In this document: positions 34,025-41,937 of the stretch, piece by piece
How the letters are laid out: every line of letters begins with the position of its first letter
Position numbering within the stretch: the stretch's first letter is position 1
NCBI GenBank assembly: GCA_029288365.1
Contig: JARIHI010000005.1
Span: 1-64,000, forward strand
Length of the DNA: 64,000 bases
From: Candidatus Saccharimonadota bacterium
GTDB taxonomy: Bacteria > Patescibacteriota > Saccharimonadia > Saccharimonadales > UBA4665
Direction: 5' to 3'
Position numbers and translations under genes: made by a program
The notes under the pieces: generated by a model
Seen by the model: the letters and a program-made list of their open reading frames with translations, nothing else
Told to the model about the DNA's origin: nothing
Database searches by the model: none

Positions 34025-35986
34025 CTATTTACTTGTAGATACCATGATCGTACGCTCAATATCTATAGTGTTTCTTGGAGGCCTTTTGTATGAATGTTCT
34101 ATTTCGTTAAACGTCGCCCTGCTCACAACCTTTGCCGTGTCAGTAATTGATTTTGGCAATGAAGTCTTATCTTCTTCATAAAACCCAAAATATATCTTTT
34201 TACCCTGCTGATCTGCTTTAGTTTGTATTACCTGCAAAGTCAGATCATCTGTATCCCTTAGCCCCACTGAGTCAATACCGCATATTGATCGGGTGGGTTG
34301 TGTAGCAAAATTCTGCGCGCTTCCAAGCCATATTACCGCCGTATCTTTCGGAACAGCATTGCATACAGACTGTACTTGTTGGTATTCCGGAACGTACAAT
34401 CTCCGTACTAAAAATGGGTATGATATCACTAACGGGCTCACGACACATAAAGTTACAAGGATACTTGCCAAAATGTCAGTCCTATAAAAGTTCCCAAATA
34501 CGCTTACTTTTTTACGCGCTATAAAGTGCTGGGTAAAGTAAAAAGCTAAAAACACCATTCCCGGCATAACTATCGGCAGTAATCGCCGGGTCGCCCACGG
34601 ATGGTCGCCAGTGATATTTGGCTGATACAGATATATTAATGCGGTGGCACAAAAGCCAAGAATAAACGGTAACATATCAAGTTGGCGTTTTTGTATATGG
34701 TCCTGCAAAGCTTTAATGAGTCCCAAAATACCAAGCATTACCGTGACTGGGCCAAAATACCACCAAAGCCAGTTGACGGACTGTTCTGCAAAATTTCTAG
34801 CGATCACTCCATCCATGTTTGGTGACATGCCCGTAAACCACAGTTGTCGAAACGCTAAATACCCAAAGACTGTGCAAACAAGAATGGGTAGCGCCCTCGC
34901 GCTGCGTTTAGGAACAGTACTACCAAACTTTTTCCATATATCAAACCTGCTATTTACGACAATCAGCATACTGCTCGCTAGGGTTATCGCGATCATCATA
35001 TATAACTCTGGCTTGATAAATCTGCTATGGCTTATAAAGTAACTATGAGATAGAAGATAGACGTCAAATAATGCTACTGCACTAACGGTAAACAAACCCA
35101 CAGCGAAAAGGCAGAGGATACTCAATGCTCTTTTTGTATGATCGCGATAAATGCTCATCATATATAAGGCAATTGCAAAAATAACACCGATAAAAGTAAT
35201 ATACGCGTCAATACGAGCCAGTGCAGATGCGCCCAAGACAAAACCTGCTGTAAAGTACAGCAATAATTGCTTGTTACGCATTGCGAGCGTCAGAATTGTT
35301 AACCCACCAAATATCAGAGCAATTGATAACGCTTCACTGTACGCATCACGTGCCACAAAAATAAATGGTAACGACAATGACAAAATGAGCGCGCTTATAT
35401 ATGCCCAGCCAGGCTTTATGTATAAGCGGCAAAACCCGTAAAAAACTATAAGGGCCAAGCCACAGATAATAATATTAGTCTTTAAAATACCCTGGATACC
35501 AAATAATTTTCCAAATAACGCTTGTATTACAGGTAGTACGTGGGCTCCTTGCGCGTGTAATTGATTTGGATTTTTTTCATATGTAGTAAATCCTAAACTT
35601 TCAGCTGTAAGCGAGGGGTTGTGTATGCTCTTAATAATGTTTGGTTCAGGGATCCGTACACTTGAATGGTTCGTAAGCCAAATTGCAGCATTGTTGTAAG
35701 TAGCAGGATCACGATTTGTAAATAAATGTTGGCTGGAGAAAAAGAGATTACAAACAACCCATATACATACAGACGCAATCAACCAACCATCAAACTTGCT
35801 TGGCTCTGTGTAGCTCTTTCCTGCTTTTTTACATATATAATAAGTTGTCAAAAGTGATATGGGTAACACCGTTATTACGACAAGGTCAACGATAAACGCG
35901 TCAAAAAGCAAAAATATTAATGCCAAAAAGCACAACGTAGACAAAAATACTGGTAGTCCCACAAATATGTGTCGTAAGGAAATCAT
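34025..35986 (-). CDS. Large polytopic GT-C-like membrane glycosyltransferase
   Basis: 653 residues with about 12-14 hydrophobic spans. After the second span comes LFTNRDPATYNNAAIWLTNH (near 87-106), where GT-C glycosyltransferases carry the catalytic Asp in the first outside loop. A soluble C-terminal domain (about 525-653) follows the last span. The layout fits the PMT/ArnT-like (GT39/GT83) superfamily that transfers sugars from lipid-linked donors to proteins or polymers outside the cell. It lies convergent to the sortase gene, so surface-protein glycosylation is a reasonable guess. Confidence 0.7.
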   Translation of the reverse strand: MISLRHIFVGLPVFLSTLCFLALIFLLFDAFIVDLVVITVLPISLLTTYYICKKAGKSYTEPSKFDGWLIASVCIWVVCNLFFSSQHLFTNRDPATYNNAAIWLTNHSSVRIPEPNIIKSIHNPSLTAESLGFTTYEKNPNQLHAQGAHVLPVIQALFGKLFGIQGILKTNIIICGLALIVFYGFCRLYIKPGWAYISALILSLSLPFIFVARDAYSEALSIALIFGGLTILTLAMRNKQLLLYFTAGFVLGASALARIDAYITFIGVIFAIALYMMSIYRDHTKRALSILCLFAVGLFTVSAVALFDVYLLSHSYFISHSRFIKPELYMMIAITLASSMLIVVNSRFDIWKKFGSTVPKRSARALPILVCTVFGYLAFRQLWFTGMSPNMDGVIARNFAEQSVNWLWWYFGPVTVMLGILGLIKALQDHIQKRQLDMLPFILGFCATALIYLYQPNITGDHPWATRRLLPIVMPGMVFLAFYFTQHFIARKKVSVFGNFYRTDILASILVTLCVVSPLVISYPFLVRRLYVPEYQQVQSVCNAVPKDTAVIWLGSAQNFATQPTRSICGIDSVGLRDTDDLTLQVIQTKADQQGKKIYFGFYEEDKTSLPKSITDTAKVVSRATFNEIEHSYKRPPRNTIDIERTIMVSTSK

Positions 35987-36009
35987 TTATATTTAGTATC
36001 TTAACAAAT

Positions 36010-36030
36010 AAAGCCCTTGACAAGGGCTTT
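36010..36030 (-). terminator. Terminator-like hairpin
   Basis: AAAGCCCTT and AAGGGCTTT pair around GAC. On minus it is followed by ATTTG. It would end a transcript covering the structured element at 36051-36207. Confidence 0.6.
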
Positions 36031-36050
36031 GCATAATTTATTTCATTTTT

Positions 36051-36072
36051 GTGGAGGGACCACTGGGACTCG
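36051..36072. repeat. 22-bp direct repeat of the tRNA-Lys 3' end (att-like)
   Basis: GTGGAGGGACCACTGGGACT plus CG is identical to 36240-36261, which covers the CCA end, acceptor and part of the T arm of tRNA-Lys. Duplication of a tRNA 3' end is the mark of integrase attachment sites. Confidence 0.6.
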
Positions 36073-36207
36073 GTCACGTTCCGCGACCCCGTCGCAACAT
36101 CTTTCAAAACAAGTTTTGAAGAGTTGACTCCCTTGCAGATTGTCACAGGCAATCTTCACCCCGGACACCCTTTGGCGTGTCCTAGCCTGAAATCAATGCT
36201 CCTCCAC
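36051..36207 (-). ncRNA. Candidate structured RNA or tRNA-Lys-linked integration scar
   Basis: No gene fits here, but the stretch folds into a closed multi-branch structure. Outer stem GTGGAGG/CCTCCAC (36051-36057 with 36201-36207). Inside are GGACAC/GTGTCC, GATTG/CAATC, TTCAAAAC/GTTTTGAA and GCGAC/GTCGC hairpins in a row. Its first 22 bases on plus repeat the 3' end of the adjacent tRNA-Lys gene. Terminators flank both sides on minus. It may be an ncRNA gene, or the remnant of an element that used the tRNA as attachment site. Confidence 0.45.
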
Positions 36208-36209
36208 GC

Positions 36210-36233
36210 AAAAGCCCCACACAAAGGTGGGGC
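36210..36233 (-). terminator. Intrinsic terminator of tRNA-Lys
   Basis: On minus, GCCCCAC and GTGGGGC pair around 6 nt and end in TTTT, about 8 nt after the tRNA CCA. Confidence 0.85.
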
Positions 36234-36240
36234 ATTCACG

Positions 36241-36317
36241 TGGAGGGACCACTGGGACTCGAACCCAGGACACCCTGCTTAAAAGGCAGGTGCTCTAACC
36301 AGCTGAGCTATGGTCCC
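36241..36317 (-). tRNA. tRNA-Lys(TTT)
   Basis: Read on minus: acceptor GGGACCA/TGGTCCC, D arm AGCTCAGCTGGTTAGAGC, anticodon arm CCTGC CTTTTAA GCAGG (anticodon TTT), T arm TCCTGGGTTCGAGTCCCAG, discriminator T, encoded CCA. Its 3' end is repeated at 36051-36072. Confidence 0.95.
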
Positions 36318-36379
36318 GCGATTTTCCCTTTAGCGCAGGGAAATTAACTCCTTACATTATGCTTATTTTGCAAAAAAAG

Positions 36380-36868
36380 TCAATGGTGTTTACCATGTGC
36401 GCCATCAATTTTCTTGCGCATGCGTAACAAGGCCAAACTTACAGCTGTACCCCCTACTACAATTGCTGCTTTGTACGTTTCGATATTTTTCCATACTTCA
36501 CTGGCTTCGACACTGTGGCGCAGTTCTGGCGTAAGAAATGGTACTGATAAAAGCGCCCCTAGTAAACCTACAGCGAGAGCAGGCAACAAATTAATCAAGC
36601 GCTGTTTAGGTGCAATAGTTTTCATCATAAAAATTGCCACCAACACCACCGGTAGCCACAACAAAACTAGACTGGCTATAGTGTCAGTTACCTGAGTTGC
36701 CGGAGCAATATAACCACGCAACGTCGTAACCAAATCTTTTGCCACAAAACTACCTAGTACACTGCCCAAACATAATGCTAAAAACGCCGTTGCCGCATTA
36801 GCACGCAAAAGCGTTAGGATAACCACCGGTGAAAGCACCAGCATTGCTAAGATAACATTCGCATCCAT
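36380..36868 (-). CDS. Four-span membrane protein ending the rimK operon
   Basis: 162 residues with hydrophobic spans near 4-22, 25-45, 63-83 (IASLVLLWLPVVLVAIFMM) and 91-110, then an amphipathic stretch, a last span and a basic His-rich tail (RMRKKIDGAHGKHH). No family recognised; the layout recalls CvpA-like proteins. It starts 20 bp after the DUF192 gene, so it is probably the last gene of that operon. Confidence 0.65.
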   Translation of the reverse strand: MDANVILAMLVLSPVVILTLLRANAATAFLALCLGSVLGSFVAKDLVTTLRGYIAPATQVTDTIASLVLLWLPVVLVAIFMMKTIAPKQRLINLLPALAVGLLGALLSVPFLTPELRHSVEASEVWKNIETYKAAIVVGGTAVSLALLRMRKKIDGAHGKHH

Positions 36869-36888
36869 TATGCTTATGATAACACGTT

Positions 36889-37365
36889 CTAAAAATTAAG
36901 CCGTTGCCCTGTTTTGAGACCATATTTTTGCACACTGCCTGCACTGAGCTCCAGCACGTATTTCGTATTGGGGCTACAAAATGTTTGTGGGTACGTATCG
37001 GGTGAAATTTTTTGTACCATTTTAACGATCTGCTTACTATTATTGAGCCACACTATGTCGAGCGCAAACCGCATATCTTTCATCCACATACATTCTTCGT
37101 TTACATCCGGAAAAACAAAAAGCATTGCGTTATTTGTACCTAAGCTTTTACGATCACTCAAGCCCTGCACTCGTTCAGCTTCGGTGTCAGCCACTTCAAG
37201 GTTGAGTAATCTGTCGCCTAGCATCACCTCCGGCTTGTTATCTTCTTGTCGATTTACCAAGAGGAAGGCCAGAACTAATAAAAGAGCTATGCTGACAAGA
37301 CAAACAGTTAGACTACGCCCCAACCTTATCTTTGCGTCGTTTGCCTTTGGCATTTTGTTCGACAT
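36889..37365 (-). CDS. DUF192 membrane-anchored protein
   Basis: 158 residues. One N-terminal span (LTVCLVSIALLLVLAFLLV) and a DUF192 domain outside, with the hallmarks VADTEAERVQGLSDRKSLGTNNAMLFVF and CMWMKDMRFALDIVWLN. DUF192 function is unknown. As drawn, its start overlaps the rimK 3' end by 53 nt; a TTG inside rimK's last codons could shorten this. The overlap indicates coupling to rimK. Confidence 0.85.
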   Translation of the reverse strand: MSNKMPKANDAKIRLGRSLTVCLVSIALLLVLAFLLVNRQEDNKPEVMLGDRLLNLEVADTEAERVQGLSDRKSLGTNNAMLFVFPDVNEECMWMKDMRFALDIVWLNNSKQIVKMVQKISPDTYPQTFCSPNTKYVLELSAGSVQKYGLKTGQRLNF

Positions 37366-38215
37366 AATCTATTATTTTAGCGGCAACGTTACGATTCGTC
37401 ACCTTTTCTATAGCAAATCCGGGGCTTGCGTTGACTTCCAATACAAGTGGCCCTCGTTCGCTACGAAGCATATCCACGCCACATATCGGTAAGCCCATTG
37501 CCTTGGCAGCTTTTTGGGCAATTTTACGTTCTTCATCTGTTAATTTGATTGGTGTGCCCGTTGCCCCTTGGTGTAAATTAGAACGAAAGTCGTCGTCTAG
37601 ACTCTGTCTCTGCATGCTAGCAACTACCTTACCATTTACTACCAACGCACGAATATCTGTGCCAGCACTTTCAGCAATATATTCTTGCACTAAAAAGTTC
37701 ACGCCTTCAACATAAAATGCTTGCATCACTGCTTTCGCTGCCTTGTGAGTCTCAGCCAACACCACCCCATTGCCATGTGTACCACGTGCCACTTTAATAA
37801 TTACCGGCGCGCCACCTACCTGTTTTAGTACGTCTTCTACATCAGCAGTTTCTCGAGCAAATACTGTTTTAGGTATCCCTACTCCGGCTTTTGCAAGCAG
37901 TTGCATACTGCGTAACTTGTCGCGTGCACGTACAGTAGCTATTGAACTGGTGGTAGTGAAAACATTTTGCATTTCAAATTGCCGTACCATAGAGCTACCG
38001 TATTTTGTAAGGCTTGAGGCAATACGTGGAATAATTGCGTCAACATTACCTAAATCCTTACCTTTATACCGTACGACTGGATTGCCACGCTCTAAAGTCA
38101 CATAGCATTTAGCGTAATTAACTACGCGCACAGTATGCCCCCGACTCAGCGCTTCTTCTTTGAGGCGCTTCGTTGAGTAGTTGCCTGGTCCCTTCGATAA
38201 GATTACTATGTTCAT
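37313..38215 (-). CDS. rimK: Ribosomal protein S6-L-glutamate ligase RimK
   Basis: 300 residues, the same length as E. coli RimK. Diagnostic stretches: IVILSKGPGNYSTKRLKEEA at the start, NVDAIIPRIASSLTKYGSSMVRQFEM near 57-82, RARDKLRSMQLLAKAG near 96-111, GGAPVIIKVARGTHGNGVVLAE with the ATP-grasp lysine and glycine loop near 134-155, VQEYI, DIRALVV, DFRSNLHQG and PLVLEVNASPGF. RimK adds glutamates to the C-terminus of ribosomal protein S6 and, in Pseudomonas, is stimulated by c-di-GMP. It overlaps the upstream ATP-grasp/protease gene by 4 nt. Confidence 0.92.
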   Translation of the reverse strand: MNIVILSKGPGNYSTKRLKEEALSRGHTVRVVNYAKCYVTLERGNPVVRYKGKDLGNVDAIIPRIASSLTKYGSSMVRQFEMQNVFTTTSSIATVRARDKLRSMQLLAKAGVGIPKTVFARETADVEDVLKQVGGAPVIIKVARGTHGNGVVLAETHKAAKAVMQAFYVEGVNFLVQEYIAESAGTDIRALVVNGKVVASMQRQSLDDDFRSNLHQGATGTPIKLTDEERKIAQKAAKAMGLPICGVDMLRSERGPLVLEVNASPGFAIEKVTNRNVAAKIIDYVEQNAKGKRRKDKVGA

Positions 38216-39618
38216 ACATTGTCCTTTGTTATGCTCTTTAGATCTTTTTGTAGTTGTTTTGTGCTTTGTCGTTCTTCACCCTTGAGCGGGTCACCTTGCG
38301 ATACATCTACTAAAAATTTCTTCTGCAACATACGCCGACCCAACAGTATAGGGTATTTCTTCAGAGATCGGTCAGATAGCGTAAATGTAGTCCGAATAAG
38401 TTTTCCCTTTATTCTTATACTCAGTTTAATCTTATAACGCAATTCTTTTTGCCCAAATGAATTCGCTACCCTCGTGAGTTGATAGCTACTGGGTGGTATC
38501 AGAACAGTCTCACCTGTGTAAAAGCGGCTTCCCTTATCAAAAAATACACACTCTAAACCTTTCGAAGTTTTTTTGATTCTGCTCGCCCAAATAGAACTAC
38601 TATCAGCTCCAGTATCTACCTTGGCAGGCACAGATGTAAGGGCATATGCAGGTATATCAATGCGTTCCGCCCTACCAAGAACTGTTAAGCTATCGGGATT
38701 AGCTGGACCAGATGTATCTAAATACTCTTTTATCATGTTTGCGTAGGCTGCCATTTTCTCATTAGCAAAAGCACCTGTAGGGATTTGCGGAGCACGATTT
38801 ACTTCGAGAAAATAATGGCTGTTAGTTTTAGCACTTACCACTATATCGACTCCGGCAACCTCTAGTCGTTCAATTTTGGCCGCTTGTATTGATGCTTCTA
38901 GTATAGCCTTGTCAACTTCCTCTACGGCAACTTGTATAGCCTCGCCGCCCTTTGAGGTGTTATTGAGGTGTGAGCCTGTAGAACTTTTACGAAAAAGTGC
39001 AAATACGGGTTTTCCGTGTAGCACTAGAATTCTATAGTCTCCATTATTCGGAATAAATTCTTGAGCAATCATGTCAACATCGCGTTCTGCAGTTGCGGCA
39101 AGTGTTTCTTTAAGCTCAGATTCAGACGAAATCAGATAATTGTCATTCCCCTTTTTGCCAAGATCAGCTTTTAATATTAACGGATATTTTAGCTGCGCAG
39201 CTAATAAAGCCTTGGGTAGGAGGTGCGGCCTGGCATATACCGTCTGCGGTACTGGTAAGCCATTGGTAACGCGTGCAAACGAACATGAAAGCTTACCACG
39301 ACCTTGTGCTACTAAGTAACTATCGGTGAAAGGCACATTTTTTGCCCTCAAGTAATGGGCGGCAGCTACAGCACGCTCAAACTCCTTGCCAACTGTACGC
39401 ATTATCACAAAGTCAAAGTCTGCTAAGTCATACATCTTGTTGGGGTCGTAAATTGCAGAATGCTTCCCGGCAACATACACCAGATCGTCCAATGCAGATA
39501 TTTCCACCGTAGCGTTCTTGTCCAGCAACTTTTGTAACCAATCACTTAACCCACGCCAATTCATTCCCTCTTGGCGTGCTGGGCGTTGACTTACTAAAAT
39601 TAATACTCTTTTGCTCAT
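38212..39618 (-). CDS. ATP-grasp ligase fused to RimB-like retropepsin/zinc protease domain
   Basis: 468 residues in two parts. Residues 1-300: RimK-type ATP-grasp with KYPLILKADLGKKGNDNYLI near 144-163, AQEFIP near 185-190, DYRILVLHGKPVFALFR and the Mg site YFLEVNRAPQIP near 269-280. Residues 310-445: a domain of the PF05618 (putative ATP-dependent zinc protease, retropepsin-like) family, with the aspartic motif VDTGADSSS near 334-342 and LLGRRMLQKKFLVDV near 425-439. The relative RimB in Pseudomonas works on RimK-modified S6. One protein thus unites a ligase and a hydrolase. It lies 10 bp after the metallopeptidase gene. Confidence 0.88.
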   Translation of the reverse strand: MSKRVLILVSQRPARQEGMNWRGLSDWLQKLLDKNATVEISALDDLVYVAGKHSAIYDPNKMYDLADFDFVIMRTVGKEFERAVAAAHYLRAKNVPFTDSYLVAQGRGKLSCSFARVTNGLPVPQTVYARPHLLPKALLAAQLKYPLILKADLGKKGNDNYLISSESELKETLAATAERDVDMIAQEFIPNNGDYRILVLHGKPVFALFRKSSTGSHLNNTSKGGEAIQVAVEEVDKAILEASIQAAKIERLEVAGVDIVVSAKTNSHYFLEVNRAPQIPTGAFANEKMAAYANMIKEYLDTSGPANPDSLTVLGRAERIDIPAYALTSVPAKVDTGADSSSIWASRIKKTSKGLECVFFDKGSRFYTGETVLIPPSSYQLTRVANSFGQKELRYKIKLSIRIKGKLIRTTFTLSDRSLKKYPILLGRRMLQKKFLVDVSQGDPLKGEERQSTKQLQKDLKSITKDNV

Positions 39619-39628
39619 ATATTGTTAC

Positions 39629-40939
39629 CTATACTGCTCCGTAGTGACCTAAGTCCTTCAAGTATCTAACGTGTCGATCATTAGTGGGGTCAAATCGTGC
39701 TGAGAGCAAGTAATCCAGAATTACATCAACACTGTAGCCTTGTTCAAGTTGCCCCTGAATAAAATGAGCGATTTTTATGAAACCCTGATGATACGCTATA
39801 TCTTTGGTATTAACAGCAATAACATCGTTCCCTAGAGAGCCTCGATAGATCCTGTTTACATGGCTCCATGACTTAGATAGGAGGTCTTCGTAGTCTACCT
39901 CTTCTCCTTGCGCTTGTTGCTCTACTATTAATTTATCTAAGTAAATCTGCTGTAACTCACGTCGTGTAAGAGGAGGTTGCCCTAACTGACCAAGGGCAAA
40001 TCCTATATCCATATATAGATCGTTTGTAATGGGTTGTCTATCCTCACTTACTGCCGTCTGCACAAATTTAGCAAGTCCCTCCTCAGCAATTAAGTAATTA
40101 GGCATACCATGTTCTGCCATGTAACTACCGCTTTGACTGCCATTTACTGCTCTTTGAGCATGTACCAAAACTTCGTGAGCAAACAACGGAAAGAGCCTCT
40201 CTGCAGACCTTTCTATATTACCAACGCTTACAACTTTGTCTTTGTCGTTTGCCTTCATACCTCTACTTTTACCCACTTTTGTGCTCCAGCCTTGCCAGAC
40301 TGTATCTCTTTTTGCAAGTAGAGCTATGCCTTGAGCAAACAACTCAGCTGTTTGTTCAGCAGTCACCTTTTTACCAGATCTTGTAACACCTTCAAACACT
40401 TCGCAGACTGCCGCATAACGCTTTATTAACGCATCTCTCACTTTATCTAAAGTATCTGCAAAGTTGACGTCCAGCTCGCTAGCTGCGGGCTTATGATCGC
40501 CTAACTGTTTTCTATAAAAAGCTGTGAGTCGTTCTACTCTCTCTTGATCTATATCTGGTCTATCTTCGTAACTTTCAACCCGCTGTAAATCATTAGCAAC
40601 AAGTAAGGCAACTTGCTCAGTATCTGGACTTCCGTATAGCTCAATAGATGCCTGCGTAAAGCGCCCAGAAATAGCTTCACGAGCAGGTCCTTCTGCATGC
40701 TGTAGTTGTCGACCAGTTAGTACAAGATAACATACAGCTGCAGCTCTTGCTCGATCTTCCTCTTCGACACTACCTTCAGCACTTTCTGTAAATGCATTGA
40801 AAATTTTGCCTTCTCGTTCTTTAGCTTCTTGCTCAATCAGCTCAAGATTAGGATAATACAGCACTTCTGCTGTTTTGAGAGCTTCATCACGCTCAAAAGC
40901 TTTGAGCATTGACACTGGTTCAACTTGTGGTTCTATCAC
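39629..40939 (-). CDS. DUF1704/MATCAP-like zinc metallopeptidase
   Basis: 436 residues from GTG 40939. The metal motif HEVLVH (His255-Glu256...His260) and the following AEEGLAKF near 285-292 match the HExxxH...EEGLA signature of DUF1704 (QEGLA family). Eukaryotic members (MATCAP/TMCP) remove C-terminal tyrosine or glutamate from tubulin. An N-terminal helical region of about 200 residues precedes it. The start is set by a strong promoter (TTGAAA-17-TATAAT) whose -10 ends 6 nt before the GTG, so the mRNA should be leaderless. It is first in the operon with two RimK-type ligases. Confidence 0.82.
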   Translation of the reverse strand: MIEPQVEPVSMLKAFERDEALKTAEVLYYPNLELIEQEAKEREGKIFNAFTESAEGSVEEEDRARAAAVCYLVLTGRQLQHAEGPAREAISGRFTQASIELYGSPDTEQVALLVANDLQRVESYEDRPDIDQERVERLTAFYRKQLGDHKPAASELDVNFADTLDKVRDALIKRYAAVCEVFEGVTRSGKKVTAEQTAELFAQGIALLAKRDTVWQGWSTKVGKSRGMKANDKDKVVSVGNIERSAERLFPLFAHEVLVHAQRAVNGSQSGSYMAEHGMPNYLIAEEGLAKFVQTAVSEDRQPITNDLYMDIGFALGQLGQPPLTRRELQQIYLDKLIVEQQAQGEEVDYEDLLSKSWSHVNRIYRGSLGNDVIAVNTKDIAYHQGFIKIAHFIQGQLEQGYSVDVILDYLLSARFDPTNDRHVRYLKDLGHYGAV

Positions 40940-40945
40940 CTAATA

Positions 40946-40974
40946 ATTATATCATATAATCGACTGTTTTTCAA
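40946..40974 (-). promoter_or_regulatory. Promoter of the rimK-type operon
   Basis: On minus, TTGAAA (40969-40974), 17-nt spacer, TATAAT (40946-40951), then 6 nt to GTG 40939. A near-consensus promoter driving a leaderless mRNA. Confidence 0.7.
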
Positions 40975-40976
40975 TA

Positions 40977-41090
40977 TCACTGTGCGTTAGCGACACGAAG
41001 ATAGGCTAATATCACTATCCCTACAACTACTGCAAGAATAACTAAAAGCAGAGGAATAAAGCCCTTTTGATCTGGCATAAGCATTTTCAT
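40977..41090 (-). CDS. 37-residue pilin-leader-like membrane peptide
   Basis: A short frame from ATG 41090: a polar start MKMLMPDQKG, then FIPLLLVILAVVVGIVILAYL and RVANAQ. The KG-F junction looks like a prepilin peptidase site, but Glu5 is absent and there is no globular part. Its stop lies just upstream of the rimK-operon promoter. Ribosome site is weak. Possibly a small membrane subunit of the neighbouring system, or an isolated single-span peptide. Confidence 0.5.
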   Translation of the reverse strand: MKMLMPDQKGFIPLLLVILAVVVGIVILAYLRVANAQ

Positions 41091-41262
41091 TTATCTTTAT
41101 TATTAAGTACTTGTTAAATTTTGTACAGTATCTGCACTGATTTGATGGATATAATGAATTCTTGTATCTGTTACACGAGCAGCTACGATTAATTTTCCAT
41201 GTGCAGTCAATGTTTGTTTTTCTAATTATTTATGTTATAATTAAGAAAATCGGAGTATTGCT

Positions 41263-41937
41263 ATGAGTACAATTCATCACGATCCCATGCAACGAGTGGT
41301 GCAAGAAGTTCTCGGAGGAAGTAACCCTCCTTCAATAGAACAGCTTGTTCGCGAACGGCATACCGATCAGCTCACCGGTCTCCCTAATCGAGACTGGCTT
41401 GACCGTTGTTTGCCTCAAATGCTTGAAGAATACCCCGGTGAGGTTGCTTTGCTGGCTTTAGATCTCGACGGATTCAAAGAAATAAACGATACCCAAGGCC
41501 ATCCTGCTGGTGATCAGCACTTACAGGAAGTTGCTACTAACCTACGAACATCTACCGAAGACAGACCAGGCGACGTGGTAGTGCGACTAAGTGGCGATGA
41601 GTTTTTCATTGTTCTGTTGGGCATCCATACTCAAGAAGATCTTTTGGCGGTAACTGGTCGAGTCCAGACTGCTTTAGACGCTGTCGGTAATGGCGGCTCA
41701 GTCGGTAGCGTACGTCACGACGGTGAAAACGCTCAAGCATTGCGACACAGAGCCGACCAGTCAATGCTCGCAGTTAAAAAGAAAAAGAAACTAGAAAAGG
41801 CCACCCCAGAACAGCGAGCAGCATGTCAAGACATTGGGGCTCTTGCTACAAGGGCGGGCCTAAACTTACGAGACGTACCCCTACTGCTAGTAGCGCTTGA
41901 AGAAGAGGGTGAACAGCCTTCTGAAGAATTAGAATAA
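41263..41937 (+). CDS. GGDEF-domain diguanylate cyclase
   Basis: 224 residues, soluble. Complete GGDEF domain: TDQLTGLPNRDWL near 34-46, LDLDGFKEINDTQGHPAGDQHL near 66-87, and catalytic RLSGDEFF near 108-115 (SGDEF, a known active variant). RPGD at 101-104 lies 5 residues before SGDEF, exactly the product-inhibition I-site. No sensor domain is attached; a charged C-terminal tail of about 55 residues follows. It makes c-di-GMP. It is divergent from the rimK operon. TATAAT at 41236-41241 and a GGAG ribosome site set the start. The last 9 nt overlap dnaJ tail to tail. Confidence 0.88.
   Translation: MSTIHHDPMQRVVQEVLGGSNPPSIEQLVRERHTDQLTGLPNRDWLDRCLPQMLEEYPGEVALLALDLDGFKEINDTQGHPAGDQHLQEVATNLRTSTEDRPGDVVVRLSGDEFFIVLLGIHTQEDLLAVTGRVQTALDAVGNGGSVGSVRHDGENAQALRHRADQSMLAVKKKKKLEKATPEQRAACQDIGALATRAGLNLRDVPLLLVALEEEGEQPSEELE

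Noticed and set aside
36051-36072. Second tRNA-Lys gene
   Set aside because: Only the 3' third matches; no anticodon or D arm follows, so it is a fragment or att-like repeat.
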